Below, piece after piece: positions 31,987 through 40,216 of a stretch of DNA of 43,430 bases. The notes below the pieces were generated by a model. It worked only from the letters and a program-made list of their open reading frames with translations, had not been told where the DNA came from and ran no database searches. How positions within the stretch are numbered: position 1 is the first letter of the stretch; each line of letters starts with the position of its first letter. Both the position numbers and the translations under genes were made by a program. The DNA is from Streptomyces sp. PR69. GTDB lineage: Bacteria > Actinomycetota > Actinomycetes > Streptomycetales > Streptomycetaceae. The stretch lies in the NCBI RefSeq assembly GCF_026420845.1, contig NZ_JAOWCB010000040.1:1-43430 (forward strand), in the 5' to 3' direction.

Positions 31987-32796
31987 GTGCCCCGCATGCT
32001 CGACGTCAGCGAGGACGTACGCGCCGAGATCGGCGATGAAGAAGCCGACCGGCTGCTCGCCGGCGACAACGCCCCGGGCAGCTATGACTGCACCTCCTGC
32101 CGCACGCCGGGCGACTCCGAGCGGGAACGCACCAGCACGGTGCTGTTCGTCGGCGAAGAGACCGCCGTCCTCGCCTTCGCCCACGCCAAGTGCATTCCCT
32201 CCCAGGTCGTCAAGGTCGCCGAGGACCAGCTCCAGGGTGCGGTCCGGTCCATCACGGGCAGCGACCCGAACGCAGCGGCGGCGGCTGCGGCCGCCGCCGC
32301 GGACGCCGCCCCCGACCAGGCCGTGCTCGGCATCACCAGCGGCCTCGTCCTGATCGGCGGTGAGGTCCACCCGGCCCTCGTCGTGGAGCCGACCGCGCCG
32401 ATCGCCCGCCCCGGCTCACAGGGGGAGAACGGCGACGAGTTTCTGCCGCTCCTCATCGAGCAGGGCTTCCTCCCGGTCACCGACATGGACAAGATGCCGG
32501 ACGAGCTGCCCGGCTGGTCGGTGCTGATCGCCATGGGGCAGCTGCACGCGGTGCTGCAGCCCGGCACGGGCGGCGGCAGCCCGGTCGCCTGGTGGCAGGC
32601 TCACCAGCCGCTCCAGGTCACCGACAGCTGGCGTACGGCGGTGAACAAGACGCAGAAGGTCCTGGTCTATGCCGCTCCGGTCGGCTCGATCGGCCAGCAG
32701 CCGCGCGAGGACCTGCTGCGCGACGCGCTGAACAAAGCCGCGGCGGGTGGCGTGCTGGTGGCCGCCGCGATGCCGCTGGCGGGCACCTCGTCCTGA
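31987..32796 (+). CDS. conserved actinobacterial protein with possible zinc-binding motif
   Basis: 269-aa soluble protein of unknown function, in a position that I believe is conserved in Streptomyces. Residues 35-38 are CTSC and residues 66-69 HAKC (AFAHAKCIP), so four ligands could hold a metal. Next is a poly-Ala tract (about 97-108), then a domain with GLVLIGGEVHPALVVEPT, LPGWSVLIAMGQLHAVLQP and GGSPVAWWQAHQPLQVTDSW. No signal peptide. I chose the GTG at 31987 for the GAGGAG site 6 bases upstream; an ATG at 31951 would include that site in the frame. No function assigned. Confidence 0.7.
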   Translation: MPRMLDVSEDVRAEIGDEEADRLLAGDNAPGSYDCTSCRTPGDSERERTSTVLFVGEETAVLAFAHAKCIPSQVVKVAEDQLQGAVRSITGSDPNAAAAAAAAAADAAPDQAVLGITSGLVLIGGEVHPALVVEPTAPIARPGSQGENGDEFLPLLIEQGFLPVTDMDKMPDELPGWSVLIAMGQLHAVLQPGTGGGSPVAWWQAHQPLQVTDSWRTAVNKTQKVLVYAAPVGSIGQQPREDLLRDALNKAAAGGVLVAAAMPLAGTSS

Positions 32797-32924
32797 CGGG
32801 CCCGGGCGCGCCGGGCCGTGCACGCGCACACGCGGGCCCGGGCGCCGGGCCGTTCGCGATCGGCCGGACGGATTCAGCTCGGCTCAGCCCGCATCCGTCC
32901 GAACGGCCTGGTCGTTGCACAGGC

Positions 32925-33245
32925 GTGCACGCATACGAGTCCTCCCGCCAGCCGTACCCCAGCCCCATCCCGTCGATGCGTCCCGCGCGCGACTTCAGGG
33001 CGGGGCACTCCGCCACGCCGATCTACGACGCGCTCTGCTCCGAGTACCGCCGGGCGTTCCGGGCGCTGCCGGGCGACCGGAGCGGCGAGGAGGATCTCGG
33101 CTTCAAGGGCTTCGGCCCTCTGGGGATCGCGTCAGGCATCGCGTCGGGGACGGTGTCCGGGCTGGCGGCGGGGGCGGGCTGGCGGCCATACGCCGTCGGC
33201 AGCCAGCTGGCGGCCCTTCCGCCGGCCCCCCGCAGAGGCATGTGA
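32925..33245 (+). CDS. small conserved Streptomyces protein
   Basis: About 106 aa. The recognisable core is SATPIYDALCSEYRRAFRALPGDRSGEEDLGF, a pattern I recall from uncharacterised Streptomyces proteins near cmk/der. It continues with a Gly/Ala-rich C-terminus (SGIASGTVSGLAAGAG). The N-terminus is uncertain: GTG at 32925 or ATG at 32976 (MRPARDF), neither with a strong ribosome site. The stop lies 2 bases before a large terminator hairpin, which supports a real transcript end here. Function unknown. Confidence 0.6.
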   Translation: MHAYESSRQPYPSPIPSMRPARDFRAGHSATPIYDALCSEYRRAFRALPGDRSGEEDLGFKGFGPLGIASGIASGTVSGLAAGAGWRPYAVGSQLAALPPAPRRGM

Positions 33246-33246
33246 C

Positions 33247-33302
33247 GACAGGGCGCTGCCCCGGGCCGGCCGTTCGGCACGGATCCGGGGCAGCGCCCTG
33301 TC
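33247..33302. terminator. 18-bp perfect-stem terminator
   Basis: GACAGGGCGCTGCCCCGG pairs fully with 33285-33302. It sits between the small conserved gene (plus) and der (minus), so it is probably bidirectional. Confidence 0.9.
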
Positions 33303-33317
33303 CCAGGCCCTCGGGGC

Positions 33318-34775
33318 CTACTTCTTGCGACCGCGCTTCTCGCGCACGCGCACCGAGATATGGATCGGCGTGCCTTCAAAGCCGAACTCCTCGCGCAGCC
33401 GCCGCTCCACGAAGCGCCGGTAGCCGTGCTCCAGGAAGCCTGACGCGAACAGCACGAACCGCGGAGGCTTGCTGCCTGCCTGGGTGCCGAAGAGGATACG
33501 GGGCTGCTTGCCGCCGCGGATGGGGTGCGGATGGGCGGACACCAGCTCGCCGAGGAAGGCGTTGAGCCGGCCGGTCGGGACGCGGGTCTCCCAGCCCGCG
33601 AGCGCCGTCTCGATGGCCGGGACGAGCTTCTCCATATGGCGGCCCGTGCGCGCCGACACATTGACCCGGGGGGCCCAGGAGATCTGGCCGAGCTCCGTCT
33701 CGATCTCCCGCTCCAGGTAGTAGCGGCGCTCCTCGTCGAGCGTGTCCCACTTGTTGTAGGCGATGACCATGGCGCGGCCCGCCTCGACCGCCATGGTGAT
33801 GATCCGCTGGTCCTGGACGCTGATCGACTCGCTGGCGTCGATCAGGACGACGGCGACCTCCGCCTTCTCCACGGCGGCCGCGGTGCGCAGGGAGGCGTAG
33901 TAGTCCGCGCCCTCCTGCAGATGGACCCGGCGGCGGATGCCCGCGGTGTCCACGAACTTCCAGGTGACGCCGCCGAGTTCGATCAGCTCGTCGACCGGGT
34001 CGCGGGTGGTGCCGGCCAGTTCGTTGACGACGACCCGCTCCTCGCCCGCCACCTTGTTCAGGAGGGACGACTTGCCGACGTTCGGCCGGCCGATCAGCGC
34101 GATACGGCGCGGGCCGCCCGGCGCGGCGCCGAAGGTCTGCGCAGGGGCCTCGGGCAGCGCCTTGAGGACCTCGTCGAGGAGGTCGCCGGTGCCGCGGCCG
34201 TGCAGGGCGGAGACCGGGAACGGCTCGCCGAGGCCCAGGGACCACAGCATCGCCGCATCGGCCTCGCCGGACGGGCCGTCCACCTTGTTGGCGGCGAGGA
34301 CGACCGGCTTGCCCGCGCGGCGCAGCAGTTTGACGACGGCCTCGTCGGTGTCGGTCGCGCCGACGGTGGCGTCGACGACGAAGACCACGGCGTCGGCGGC
34401 CTCGATGGCGTACTCCGCCTGCGCCGCGACGGAGGCGTCGATGCCGAGGACGTCCTGCTCCCAGCCGCCGGTGTCGACGACCTTGAAGCGGCGGCCCGAC
34501 CACTCGGCCTCGTAGGTGACCCGGTCGCGGGTGACGCCCGGCTTGTCCTCGACCACGGCCTCACGCCGGCCGATGATCCGGTTGACCAGGGTCGACTTGC
34601 CGACATTGGGGCGGCCCACGACGGCCAGGACGGGAAGCGGACCGTGCCCGGCCGCCTCGATCGCGCCCTCGACGTCTTCGAGGTCGAAGCCCTCCTCGGC
34701 GGCGAGCTCCATGAACTCCGTGTACTCGGCGTCGCCGAGCGCCCCGTGGTCGTGCTGGTCGCTCTGCTCGTTCAT
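33318..34775 (-). CDS. der: ribosome-biogenesis GTPase Der
   Basis: 485-aa double-GTPase needed for 50S subunit maturation. The first G domain has GRPNVGKST (54-62), DTGG (101-104) and NKVD (163-166). The second has GRPNVGKSS (229-237), DTAG and NKWD. A KH-like C-terminal domain ends FEGTPIHISVRVREKRGRKK. The N-terminus has about 45 acidic residues before the first G domain, a common actinobacterial extension. GAGGAA precedes the ATG. It follows plsC on the same strand with a short gap, completing a cmk-plsC-der run. Confidence 0.96.
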   Translation of the reverse strand: MNEQSDQHDHGALGDAEYTEFMELAAEEGFDLEDVEGAIEAAGHGPLPVLAVVGRPNVGKSTLVNRIIGRREAVVEDKPGVTRDRVTYEAEWSGRRFKVVDTGGWEQDVLGIDASVAAQAEYAIEAADAVVFVVDATVGATDTDEAVVKLLRRAGKPVVLAANKVDGPSGEADAAMLWSLGLGEPFPVSALHGRGTGDLLDEVLKALPEAPAQTFGAAPGGPRRIALIGRPNVGKSSLLNKVAGEERVVVNELAGTTRDPVDELIELGGVTWKFVDTAGIRRRVHLQEGADYYASLRTAAAVEKAEVAVVLIDASESISVQDQRIITMAVEAGRAMVIAYNKWDTLDEERRYYLEREIETELGQISWAPRVNVSARTGRHMEKLVPAIETALAGWETRVPTGRLNAFLGELVSAHPHPIRGGKQPRILFGTQAGSKPPRFVLFASGFLEHGYRRFVERRLREEFGFEGTPIHISVRVREKRGRKK

Positions 34776-34843
34776 GAAGTCCGTTCCTCGTTCTTACGTC
34801 GTCGACAGACCGTCCGGTCCATCGCTCAAGACTCAAGTCTCGC

Positions 34844-35506
34844 CTAGCGGCCGGTGAGCCGCCTGGCGTTTTTCAGGTGGTCGCTGAGCCGCTTCTGGAT
34901 GCCCACGGTGGCGTCGTCCAGCGCCGTGCGCGTACGGCGGCCGCTGCCGTCGCCCGCGACGAAGGGGTCGCCGAAGACCACGTCGACACGGCTGCGCAGC
35001 GGGGGCAGCGCCCTTATCAGCCGTCCCCGCCGCTCGGTGCTGCCCAGCACCGCGACGGGCACGATCGGCGCACCGCTGCGCAGGGCGAAGTAGGCCAGCC
35101 CCGCGCGCAGCGAGGCGAAGTCTCCCTCGCCCCGGGTGCCCTCGGGGAAGATGCCGAGCGCCCCGCCGTTCTCCAGGACGTCAAGCGCGCGGGTGACGGC
35201 GGTGCGGTCGGTGCTCGTACGGTCCACCTCCAGCTGGCCGATTCCGCGCAGGAACGGGCCGAGGGGGCCGACGAACGCCTCCTTCTTGATCAGGAAGTGC
35301 ACGGGCCGCGGCGCGGTGCCCATCAGCATCGGGCCGTCGATGTTGTGCGCGTGGTTGACCGCCAGGATCAACGGTCCGCTCGCCGGGACGCGCCACGCCC
35401 CGAGGACGCGGGGCCGCCACAGCCCGTACATCAGCCCGACGCCGATGCGCCGTCCGGCCTCCGCACCCCTGCGGGAGGGCGGGGAAGCAGCTGCGGAAGG
35501 GGTCAC
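34844..35506 (-). CDS. 1-acyl-sn-glycerol-3-phosphate acyltransferase (PlsC family)
   Basis: 220-aa acyltransferase. The motif I catalytic pair is NHAHNIDGPML (HX4D). Motif III is FPEGTRGEGDF, and later PIVPVAVLGSTERRG is the fourth block. It acylates lysophosphatidic acid, or another glycerol acceptor, at the membrane in phospholipid synthesis. The GTG start overlaps the cmk stop (GTGA), so it is co-translated with cmk. A second PlsC paralogue may exist elsewhere in the genome, so I give no gene symbol. Confidence 0.9.
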   Translation of the reverse strand: MTPSAAASPPSRRGAEAGRRIGVGLMYGLWRPRVLGAWRVPASGPLILAVNHAHNIDGPMLMGTAPRPVHFLIKKEAFVGPLGPFLRGIGQLEVDRTSTDRTAVTRALDVLENGGALGIFPEGTRGEGDFASLRAGLAYFALRSGAPIVPVAVLGSTERRGRLIRALPPLRSRVDVVFGDPFVAGDGSGRRTRTALDDATVGIQKRLSDHLKNARRLTGR

Positions 35507-36210
35507 TTGGCGGCCCGCTTCTCCTCGACGAGGGTGACGACGCACTCGATGACCTGCGGCAGCGTCAGCTCGGTGGTGTCCACCTCGACCGCGTCGGCAG
35601 CCTTGGCCAGCGGGGAGGTCTTCCGGTTGGAGTCGGCGGTGTCCCGCTTGATCAGCGCTTCCCGCGTGGTGGCCACGTCGACGCCCTTGAGCTCCCCGCT
35701 GCGGCGGGCGGCGCGGGCCTCGGGCGAGGCCGTGAGGAAGATCTTCAGATCGGCGTCGGGGAGAACGGTCGTGCCGATGTCCCGGCCCTCGACGACGATG
35801 CCCTTCTCGGCGGAGGCCGCGATGGAGCGCTGCAGCTCGGTGATGACCGTGCGCACCTCGGGCACCGCGGAGACGGCGCTGACCGCGGCGGTGACCTCCT
35901 GGGTGCGGATGGGCCCGGAGGCGTCCATGCCGTCGACGGTGATCGTCGGGGCGGCCGGGTCGGTCCCGGAGACGATCACCGGCTTGGCGGCGGCGGTGGC
36001 GACGGCGGCGGGGTCGTCGACGTCGATGCCGTTGCTCAGCATCCACCAGGTGATCGCCCGGTACTGGGCGCCGGTGTCCAGGTAGCTGAGTCCCAGGGCG
36101 GCGGCGACGGCCTTGGACGTGCTCGACTTGCCCGTGCCGGAGGGGCCATCGATGGCGACGATCACGGCTGCCGGGGCGGTCCGGGCGACGGTTTCCACGG
36201 TGTCGGACAC
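35503..36210 (-). CDS. cmk: cytidylate kinase
   Basis: 235-aa (d)CMP kinase of usual length. P-loop AIDGPSGTGKSSTSK (about 19-33), LDTGAQYRAITWWML, the CMP-binding insert, VEGRDIGTTVLPDADLKIFL and the Arg-rich lid SPEARAARR. It phosphorylates CMP/dCMP for nucleotide recycling. The GTG at 36210 is close behind AGGA; a GTG four codons later (36198) is an alternative. It lies 161 bases downstream of tyrA and is coupled to plsC. Confidence 0.95.
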   Translation of the reverse strand: MSDTVETVARTAPAAVIVAIDGPSGTGKSSTSKAVAAALGLSYLDTGAQYRAITWWMLSNGIDVDDPAAVATAAAKPVIVSGTDPAAPTITVDGMDASGPIRTQEVTAAVSAVSAVPEVRTVITELQRSIAASAEKGIVVEGRDIGTTVLPDADLKIFLTASPEARAARRSGELKGVDVATTREALIKRDTADSNRKTSPLAKAADAVEVDTTELTLPQVIECVVTLVEEKRAAK

Positions 36211-36323
36211 CTTCCTGGTTCACAGGGCGGGAGGGAGAGGGTCACTGTGCCGAGTGACCCGTACAGGTTACTGTCTCGCCCGCCGCCCCTGTTACCGCCG
36301 ACGGCCCCAGCGCCGTACCGGGA

Positions 36324-36356
36324 CTCCGCCCCGGACCCCGCACTCCGGGGGCGGAG
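36324..36356 (-). terminator. GC-rich hairpin after tyrA
   Basis: CTCCGCCCCGG ... CCGGGGGCGGAG (one bulged G) in the gap between tyrA and cmk on the minus strand. Could end the tyrA transcript or attenuate read-through into cmk. Confidence 0.5.
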
Positions 36357-36371
36357 CCCCCCGCACGGCCG

Positions 36372-37457
36372 CTACTGCCGGATGGACCAGCCTCTCTCCC
36401 TGAGCGCGGCGGTAAGCGTGGGTGCCGCCGCCGGCTCCACCATGAGCTGGACCAGACCCGCCTGCTGCCCCGTCGCATGCTCGATGCGGACGTCCTCGAT
36501 GTTGACGCCCGCCCGGCCCGCGTCGGCGAAGATGCGGGCCAGCTCGCCGGGCTGGTCGCTGATGAGGACCGCGACGACCTCGTACGACGCCGGGGCCGCG
36601 CCGTGTTTGCCCGGCACCCGGCTGCGCCCCGCGTTGCCGCGGCGCAGCACGTCCTCGATGCCCTCCGCGCCGCCCTGCCGCTTGGACTCGTCCGAGGACT
36701 GCAGGGCGCGCAGCGCCTGCACCGTCTCGTCCAGGTCGGCCGCGACGCCCGCCAGCACATCGGCCACGGGGCCCGGGTTCGCGGTCAGGATCTCGACCCA
36801 CATGCGGGGGTCCGACGCGGCGATGCGGGTGACGTCGCGGATGCCCTGGCCACAGAGCCGTACGGCGGTGTCGTCGGCCTCCTCCAGCCGTGCCGCGACC
36901 ATGGAGGAGATCAGCTGGGGGGTGTGGGAGACCAGGGCCACGGCCCGGTCGTGCGCGTCGGCGTCCATGACGACGGGGACGGCCCGGCACAGCGCGACGA
37001 CCTCAAGCGCGAGGTTGAGGACCTCGGTGTCGGTCTCCCGGGTGGGCGTGAGCACCCACGGGCGGCCCTCGAAGAGGTCGGCGGTCGCGGCGAGCGGTCC
37101 GGAGCGTTCCTTGCCGGCCATGGGGTGGGTGCCGATGTAGCCGCTCAGATCGAGGCCGAGGGCTGCCAGCTCGCGCCGTGGGCCGCCCTTGACGCTGGCC
37201 ACGTCGAGGTAGCCGCGGGCGACGCCGCCGCGCATCGCGTCGGCGAGCGCGCCCGCCACATGCGCGGGCGGCACGGCGACGATCGCCAGATCGACGCGGC
37301 CCTCCGGCGGGTCGTCGGTGCCCGCGCCGAGCGCGGCGGCGGTGCGGGCGCGCTCCGGGTCGTGGTCGACGAGGTGGACGGCGACGCCACGCCCGGCGAG
37401 GGCGAGAGCGGCGGAGGTGCCGATCAGTCCGGTTCCAATGACGAGCGCGGTTCTCAC
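36372..37457 (-). CDS. tyrA: prephenate dehydrogenase with C-terminal ACT domain
   Basis: 361-aa enzyme oxidising prephenate to 4-hydroxyphenylpyruvate in tyrosine synthesis. NAD-binding VIGTGLIGTSAALAL (6-20), the substrate region GTHPMAGKERSGP, and VSHTPQLISSMVA with the conserved His. A C-terminal ACT-like domain follows (SYEVVAVLISDQPGELARIFADAG), probably for tyrosine feedback. GTG start with AAGGA 8 bases upstream. Divergent from the Rieske gene. Confidence 0.93.
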   Translation of the reverse strand: MRTALVIGTGLIGTSAALALAGRGVAVHLVDHDPERARTAAALGAGTDDPPEGRVDLAIVAVPPAHVAGALADAMRGGVARGYLDVASVKGGPRRELAALGLDLSGYIGTHPMAGKERSGPLAATADLFEGRPWVLTPTRETDTEVLNLALEVVALCRAVPVVMDADAHDRAVALVSHTPQLISSMVAARLEEADDTAVRLCGQGIRDVTRIAASDPRMWVEILTANPGPVADVLAGVAADLDETVQALRALQSSDESKRQGGAEGIEDVLRRGNAGRSRVPGKHGAAPASYEVVAVLISDQPGELARIFADAGRAGVNIEDVRIEHATGQQAGLVQLMVEPAAAPTLTAALRERGWSIRQ

Positions 37458-37781
37458 GGGCGATGTCCTTGTGAAGAGCGGAGGCAGCGGAGGCCGGCCT
37501 GGGCAAATGCTCCGTTCAGCCTAGTCAAGGCGGCGGGCGCGCGGACCGGGCGACCGGCACCCGAGACGGCGGCCGCCTCGCCCCGGGCCGGGCGGAGCCC
37601 GGCAGGGGCCGGACAGGCCGCGGACAGGGGCCAATGTCGCGCGGGGCGCACCGCACCGCCACTCGGGTACCCCCGCATGCCGTGCGCTGCCATGTCGCTT
37701 CTCCCCGGCTCCCGTGAGCGCCAAGATGCTTCTGCCGGAAAAGACCCGACATGCCCTGATGTCTGATGTAAGGAGACGGCC
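37458..37781. other. divergent intergenic region tyrA / Rieske gene
   Basis: No gene seen. It has small GC-rich stems, e.g. GCCGGGCGGAGCCCGGC at 37587-37603, and TAAGGAG at the right end as the Rieske ribosome site. Confidence 0.4.
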
Positions 37782-38258
37782 ATGGACGCACGACGACGCA
37801 CGGTACTGGCGGCGGGCGCCGCAGGCGCCGCAACGCTGGTGACCGGCTGCGGCGACGGCGGCGACAACGGCGACACGGAGCCGGGCGAGCCGACGCCCCC
37901 GCCCGCGACGCGGGAGTCCCCGACCGGGGAGGCGACCGACGCCAAGACGCCGGGCTCTCCGTCGCCCACCGGCGAGGAGCTGACGAAGACGTCCGACATC
38001 CCCGTCGAAGGCGGCCGGATCTTCGCCGACGAGAAGGTGGTCGTCACTCAACCCGTGGAGGGCGAGTTCAAGGCGTTCTCGGCCGTCTGCACCCACCAGG
38101 GCTGCACGGTGAGCCGGATCGAGGACGGCATCATCAGCTGCCCCTGCCACGGCAGCCAGTACCACATCGCCGATGGCTCCGTGGCCCGCGGGCCCGCGCC
38201 GCGGCCGCTGCCCCCGGAGCAGATCACCGTGAGCGGGGACGCCATCCTGCTGACGTGA
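37782..38258 (+). CDS. Rieske [2Fe-2S] lipoprotein with Tat-like signal
   Basis: 158-aa stand-alone Rieske protein. The N-terminus has a twin-arginine-like ARRRTVLAAGAAG and a lipobox VTGC (Cys23). A Thr/Pro/Glu-rich spacer runs from about 25 to 70. The Rieske fold follows with CTHQGC (Cys103, His105, Cys108) and CPCHGSQYH (Cys120, Cys122, His123). Cys103/His105/Cys120/His123 should bind the cluster and Cys108/Cys122 form the disulfide. It is exported folded and anchored outside the membrane (inference). Its redox partner is unknown; it is not part of a cytochrome bc operon. TAAGGAG precedes the ATG. Confidence 0.9.
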   Translation: MDARRRTVLAAGAAGAATLVTGCGDGGDNGDTEPGEPTPPPATRESPTGEATDAKTPGSPSPTGEELTKTSDIPVEGGRIFADEKVVVTQPVEGEFKAFSAVCTHQGCTVSRIEDGIISCPCHGSQYHIADGSVARGPAPRPLPPEQITVSGDAILLT

Positions 38259-38307
38259 CCGCTGACGCGACCGCTGTCGTGATCGCCGGCTCGCGTAGCC
38301 TGGCGCG

Positions 38308-39057
38308 ATGATCCCGTACGACCTGGTGCGCGACCACACGATCTACTCCTGTGTCATGGGGTCCCGCGCGTTCGGCCTGGACACGGAGGACAGCGACACC
38401 GACCGCCGTGGCGTGTTCCTCGCGCCCACCCCGCTGTACTGGCGCTTCGACAAGCCCCCGACTCATGTCGAGGGCCCCGCGGACGAGCAGTTCAGCTGGG
38501 AGCTGGAGCGCTTCTGCGAGCTGGCGCTGCGCGCCAACCCGAACATCCTGGAGTGCCTGCACTCCCCGCTGGTCGAACATGTCGACGACACCGGCCGTGA
38601 ACTGCTCGCCCTCAGGGACGCGTTCCTCTCCCGGCAGGCACACAAGAGCTTCGTCGGCTACGCGCTCGGCCAGCGCAAAAGGCTGGAGGCGCACATACGC
38701 AACCACGGCGCGCCCCGCTGGAAGCACGCCATGCAGCTGCTCCGCCTGCTCGCCTCCTGCCGTGATCTGCTGCGCACGGGCAGGCTGACGGTCGACGTCG
38801 GCGCCGAGCGCGAGCGGCTGCTCGCGGTCAGGCGCGGCGACGTCCCGTGGCGCGAGGTCGAGTCCCGGATGGCCCGCCTCGCCGACGAGGCCGACGCCGC
38901 GGCCGCCCGCTCCCCGCTCCCCCACGAGCCGGACCGCGCCCGTGTCGCGGACTTCCTCTTCCGGACGCGCCGGACCTCAGCCCTCCAGCCGCATCCGCAC
39001 CCGCACCCGCACCGCGAGGTCGACGAGGGCCGCGCGCCCGGCGGGCTCGCCCGGTAG
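38308..39057 (+). CDS. nucleotidyltransferase, RlaP/COG3541-like
   Basis: 249-aa DNA-polymerase-beta-superfamily nucleotidyltransferase. The signature is GSRAFGLDTEDSDTDRRGVFL (residues about 18-38), with the paired aspartates that bind metal/NTP. ERFCELALRANPNILECLHSP and a helical region follow. The C-terminal end carries a His/Pro repeat (QPHPHPHPHRE) made by a CCGCAC hexanucleotide repeat at about 38993-39012. Relatives (RlaP) accompany RNA-ligase repair systems in other bacteria, but no ligase is adjacent here. It ends 13 bases from the convergent ADP-ribosylglycohydrolase gene. Confidence 0.85.
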   Translation: MIPYDLVRDHTIYSCVMGSRAFGLDTEDSDTDRRGVFLAPTPLYWRFDKPPTHVEGPADEQFSWELERFCELALRANPNILECLHSPLVEHVDDTGRELLALRDAFLSRQAHKSFVGYALGQRKRLEAHIRNHGAPRWKHAMQLLRLLASCRDLLRTGRLTVDVGAERERLLAVRRGDVPWREVESRMARLADEADAAAARSPLPHEPDRARVADFLFRTRRTSALQPHPHPHPHREVDEGRAPGGLAR

Positions 39058-39070
39058 CGCCGTACCGCCC

Positions 39071-40102
39071 TCAAGCGTCCCAGAGCGCGCCGAACGACAT
39101 CAGCTCGGAGTGGCGTTCAACACGGTCCGCCCATTCCCCGGGCCAGGCGTCCGCGCCCAGGTGCGCTCCGGCGAAGGCGCCCGCCAGGCAGGCGATCGAG
39201 TCGGAGTCGCCCCGGGTGCAGGCGGCGCGGCGCAGCGCGGTCAGCGGCTCTTCGGGGAAGGTGAGGAAGCACAGCAGGGCGGTGGCGAGGGCCTCTTCGG
39301 CGATCCAGCCGTCGCCGGCAGCCAGGCAGGGGTCGAGTTCGGGCTCGGGTGTGCGCAGTGCCGCCGTCAGCCGGTCGAGCGCGGCGAGGCAGTCGTCCCA
39401 GCCTCGGGTGATGAACGCCTCGGGGGTCGCGTCGTGCGCGTGGGTCCACAGGTCGCCGAGCCAGTCGTGACGGTAGCGGCCGCGGTTCTCGTACGCGTAC
39501 GAACGCAGCAGGCCGGGCAGGCCCCTGGGGTCGGCGCCGTGTGCGAGCAGCCGGACGGCGTGGGCCGTCAGATCGGCGGCCGCGAGGCCGGTGGGGTGGC
39601 CGTGGGTCAGCGCGGCCTGGAGCTGTGCGGCGCCGGCGCGCTGGTCGTCGCCGAGGCCGGGGACGATGCCCAGCGGCGCGACCCGCATATTGGCTCCGCA
39701 GCCCTTGGAACCGGTCTGCGAGGACTGCTGCCAGGGCCTGTCGGGGTCGCGGTCGAGGAGCTGACAGGCGGTCAGACAGGTGCGGCCGGGCGCGCGGTTG
39801 TTGTCCGGCGAGTGGTACCAGTCGGTGAACTCCCGGCGCAGCGGGCCCGTCAGCCGTTCGGCGGTGAGCGGTCCGCCGTCCATGGCGGTGCGTACGGCCC
39901 GCGCCACGGCGAGCGTCATCTGGGTGTCGTCGCTGATGTACGCGGGCTCGGGCAGGGCCATCTCACGCCACGGTCCGCACCTGCCCAGGATCGACGGCAC
40001 ATCGTCGAACTCCGTCGGGAAGCCCAGCGCGTCGCCGAGGGCGAGCCCGATCAGGGTGCCGGTGGCCGCCTGCTTGGCGGCCGTGCGGGTGGGGCTGCTC
40101 AT
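39071..40102 (-). CDS. ADP-ribosylglycohydrolase (DraG/ARH family)
   Basis: 343-aa all-helical hydrolase removing ADP-ribose from modified targets. Metal-binding motifs: GLALGDALGFPTEF (19-32), ISDDTQMTLAVA (about 56-67) and RGDSDSIACLAGAFAGA near the C-terminus (about 295-311). Length is normal. The ATG at 40102 has GGAAGGA about 10 bases upstream. Convergent with the RlaP-like nucleotidyltransferase; I believe this pairing is conserved in Streptomyces. No ADP-ribosyltransferase is adjacent. Confidence 0.92.
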   Translation of the reverse strand: MSSPTRTAAKQAATGTLIGLALGDALGFPTEFDDVPSILGRCGPWREMALPEPAYISDDTQMTLAVARAVRTAMDGGPLTAERLTGPLRREFTDWYHSPDNNRAPGRTCLTACQLLDRDPDRPWQQSSQTGSKGCGANMRVAPLGIVPGLGDDQRAGAAQLQAALTHGHPTGLAAADLTAHAVRLLAHGADPRGLPGLLRSYAYENRGRYRHDWLGDLWTHAHDATPEAFITRGWDDCLAALDRLTAALRTPEPELDPCLAAGDGWIAEEALATALLCFLTFPEEPLTALRRAACTRGDSDSIACLAGAFAGAHLGADAWPGEWADRVERHSELMSFGALWDA

Positions 40103-40153
40103 GGTGCGGACGTCCTTCCGGTCGCGGCGGCGGTGGAGGGTGGAGCGCGCGCT

Positions 40154-40191
40154 CAGCGGCCCGCGGTCGAAGGACCGGCCGCGGGCCGCTG
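40154..40191 (-). terminator. terminator after rluB
   Basis: Perfect 13-bp stem CAGCGGCCCGCGG with a 12-nt loop, 26 bases past the rluB stop on the minus strand. Confidence 0.8.
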
Positions 40192-40216
40192 TGCGGTGTA
40201 AGCCGGCACGTCGGGC

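Noticed and set aside
38993..39012. His-Pro repeat as a separate functional motif
   Set aside because: A simple CCGCAC slippage repeat explains it; kept only as a note on the nucleotidyltransferase.
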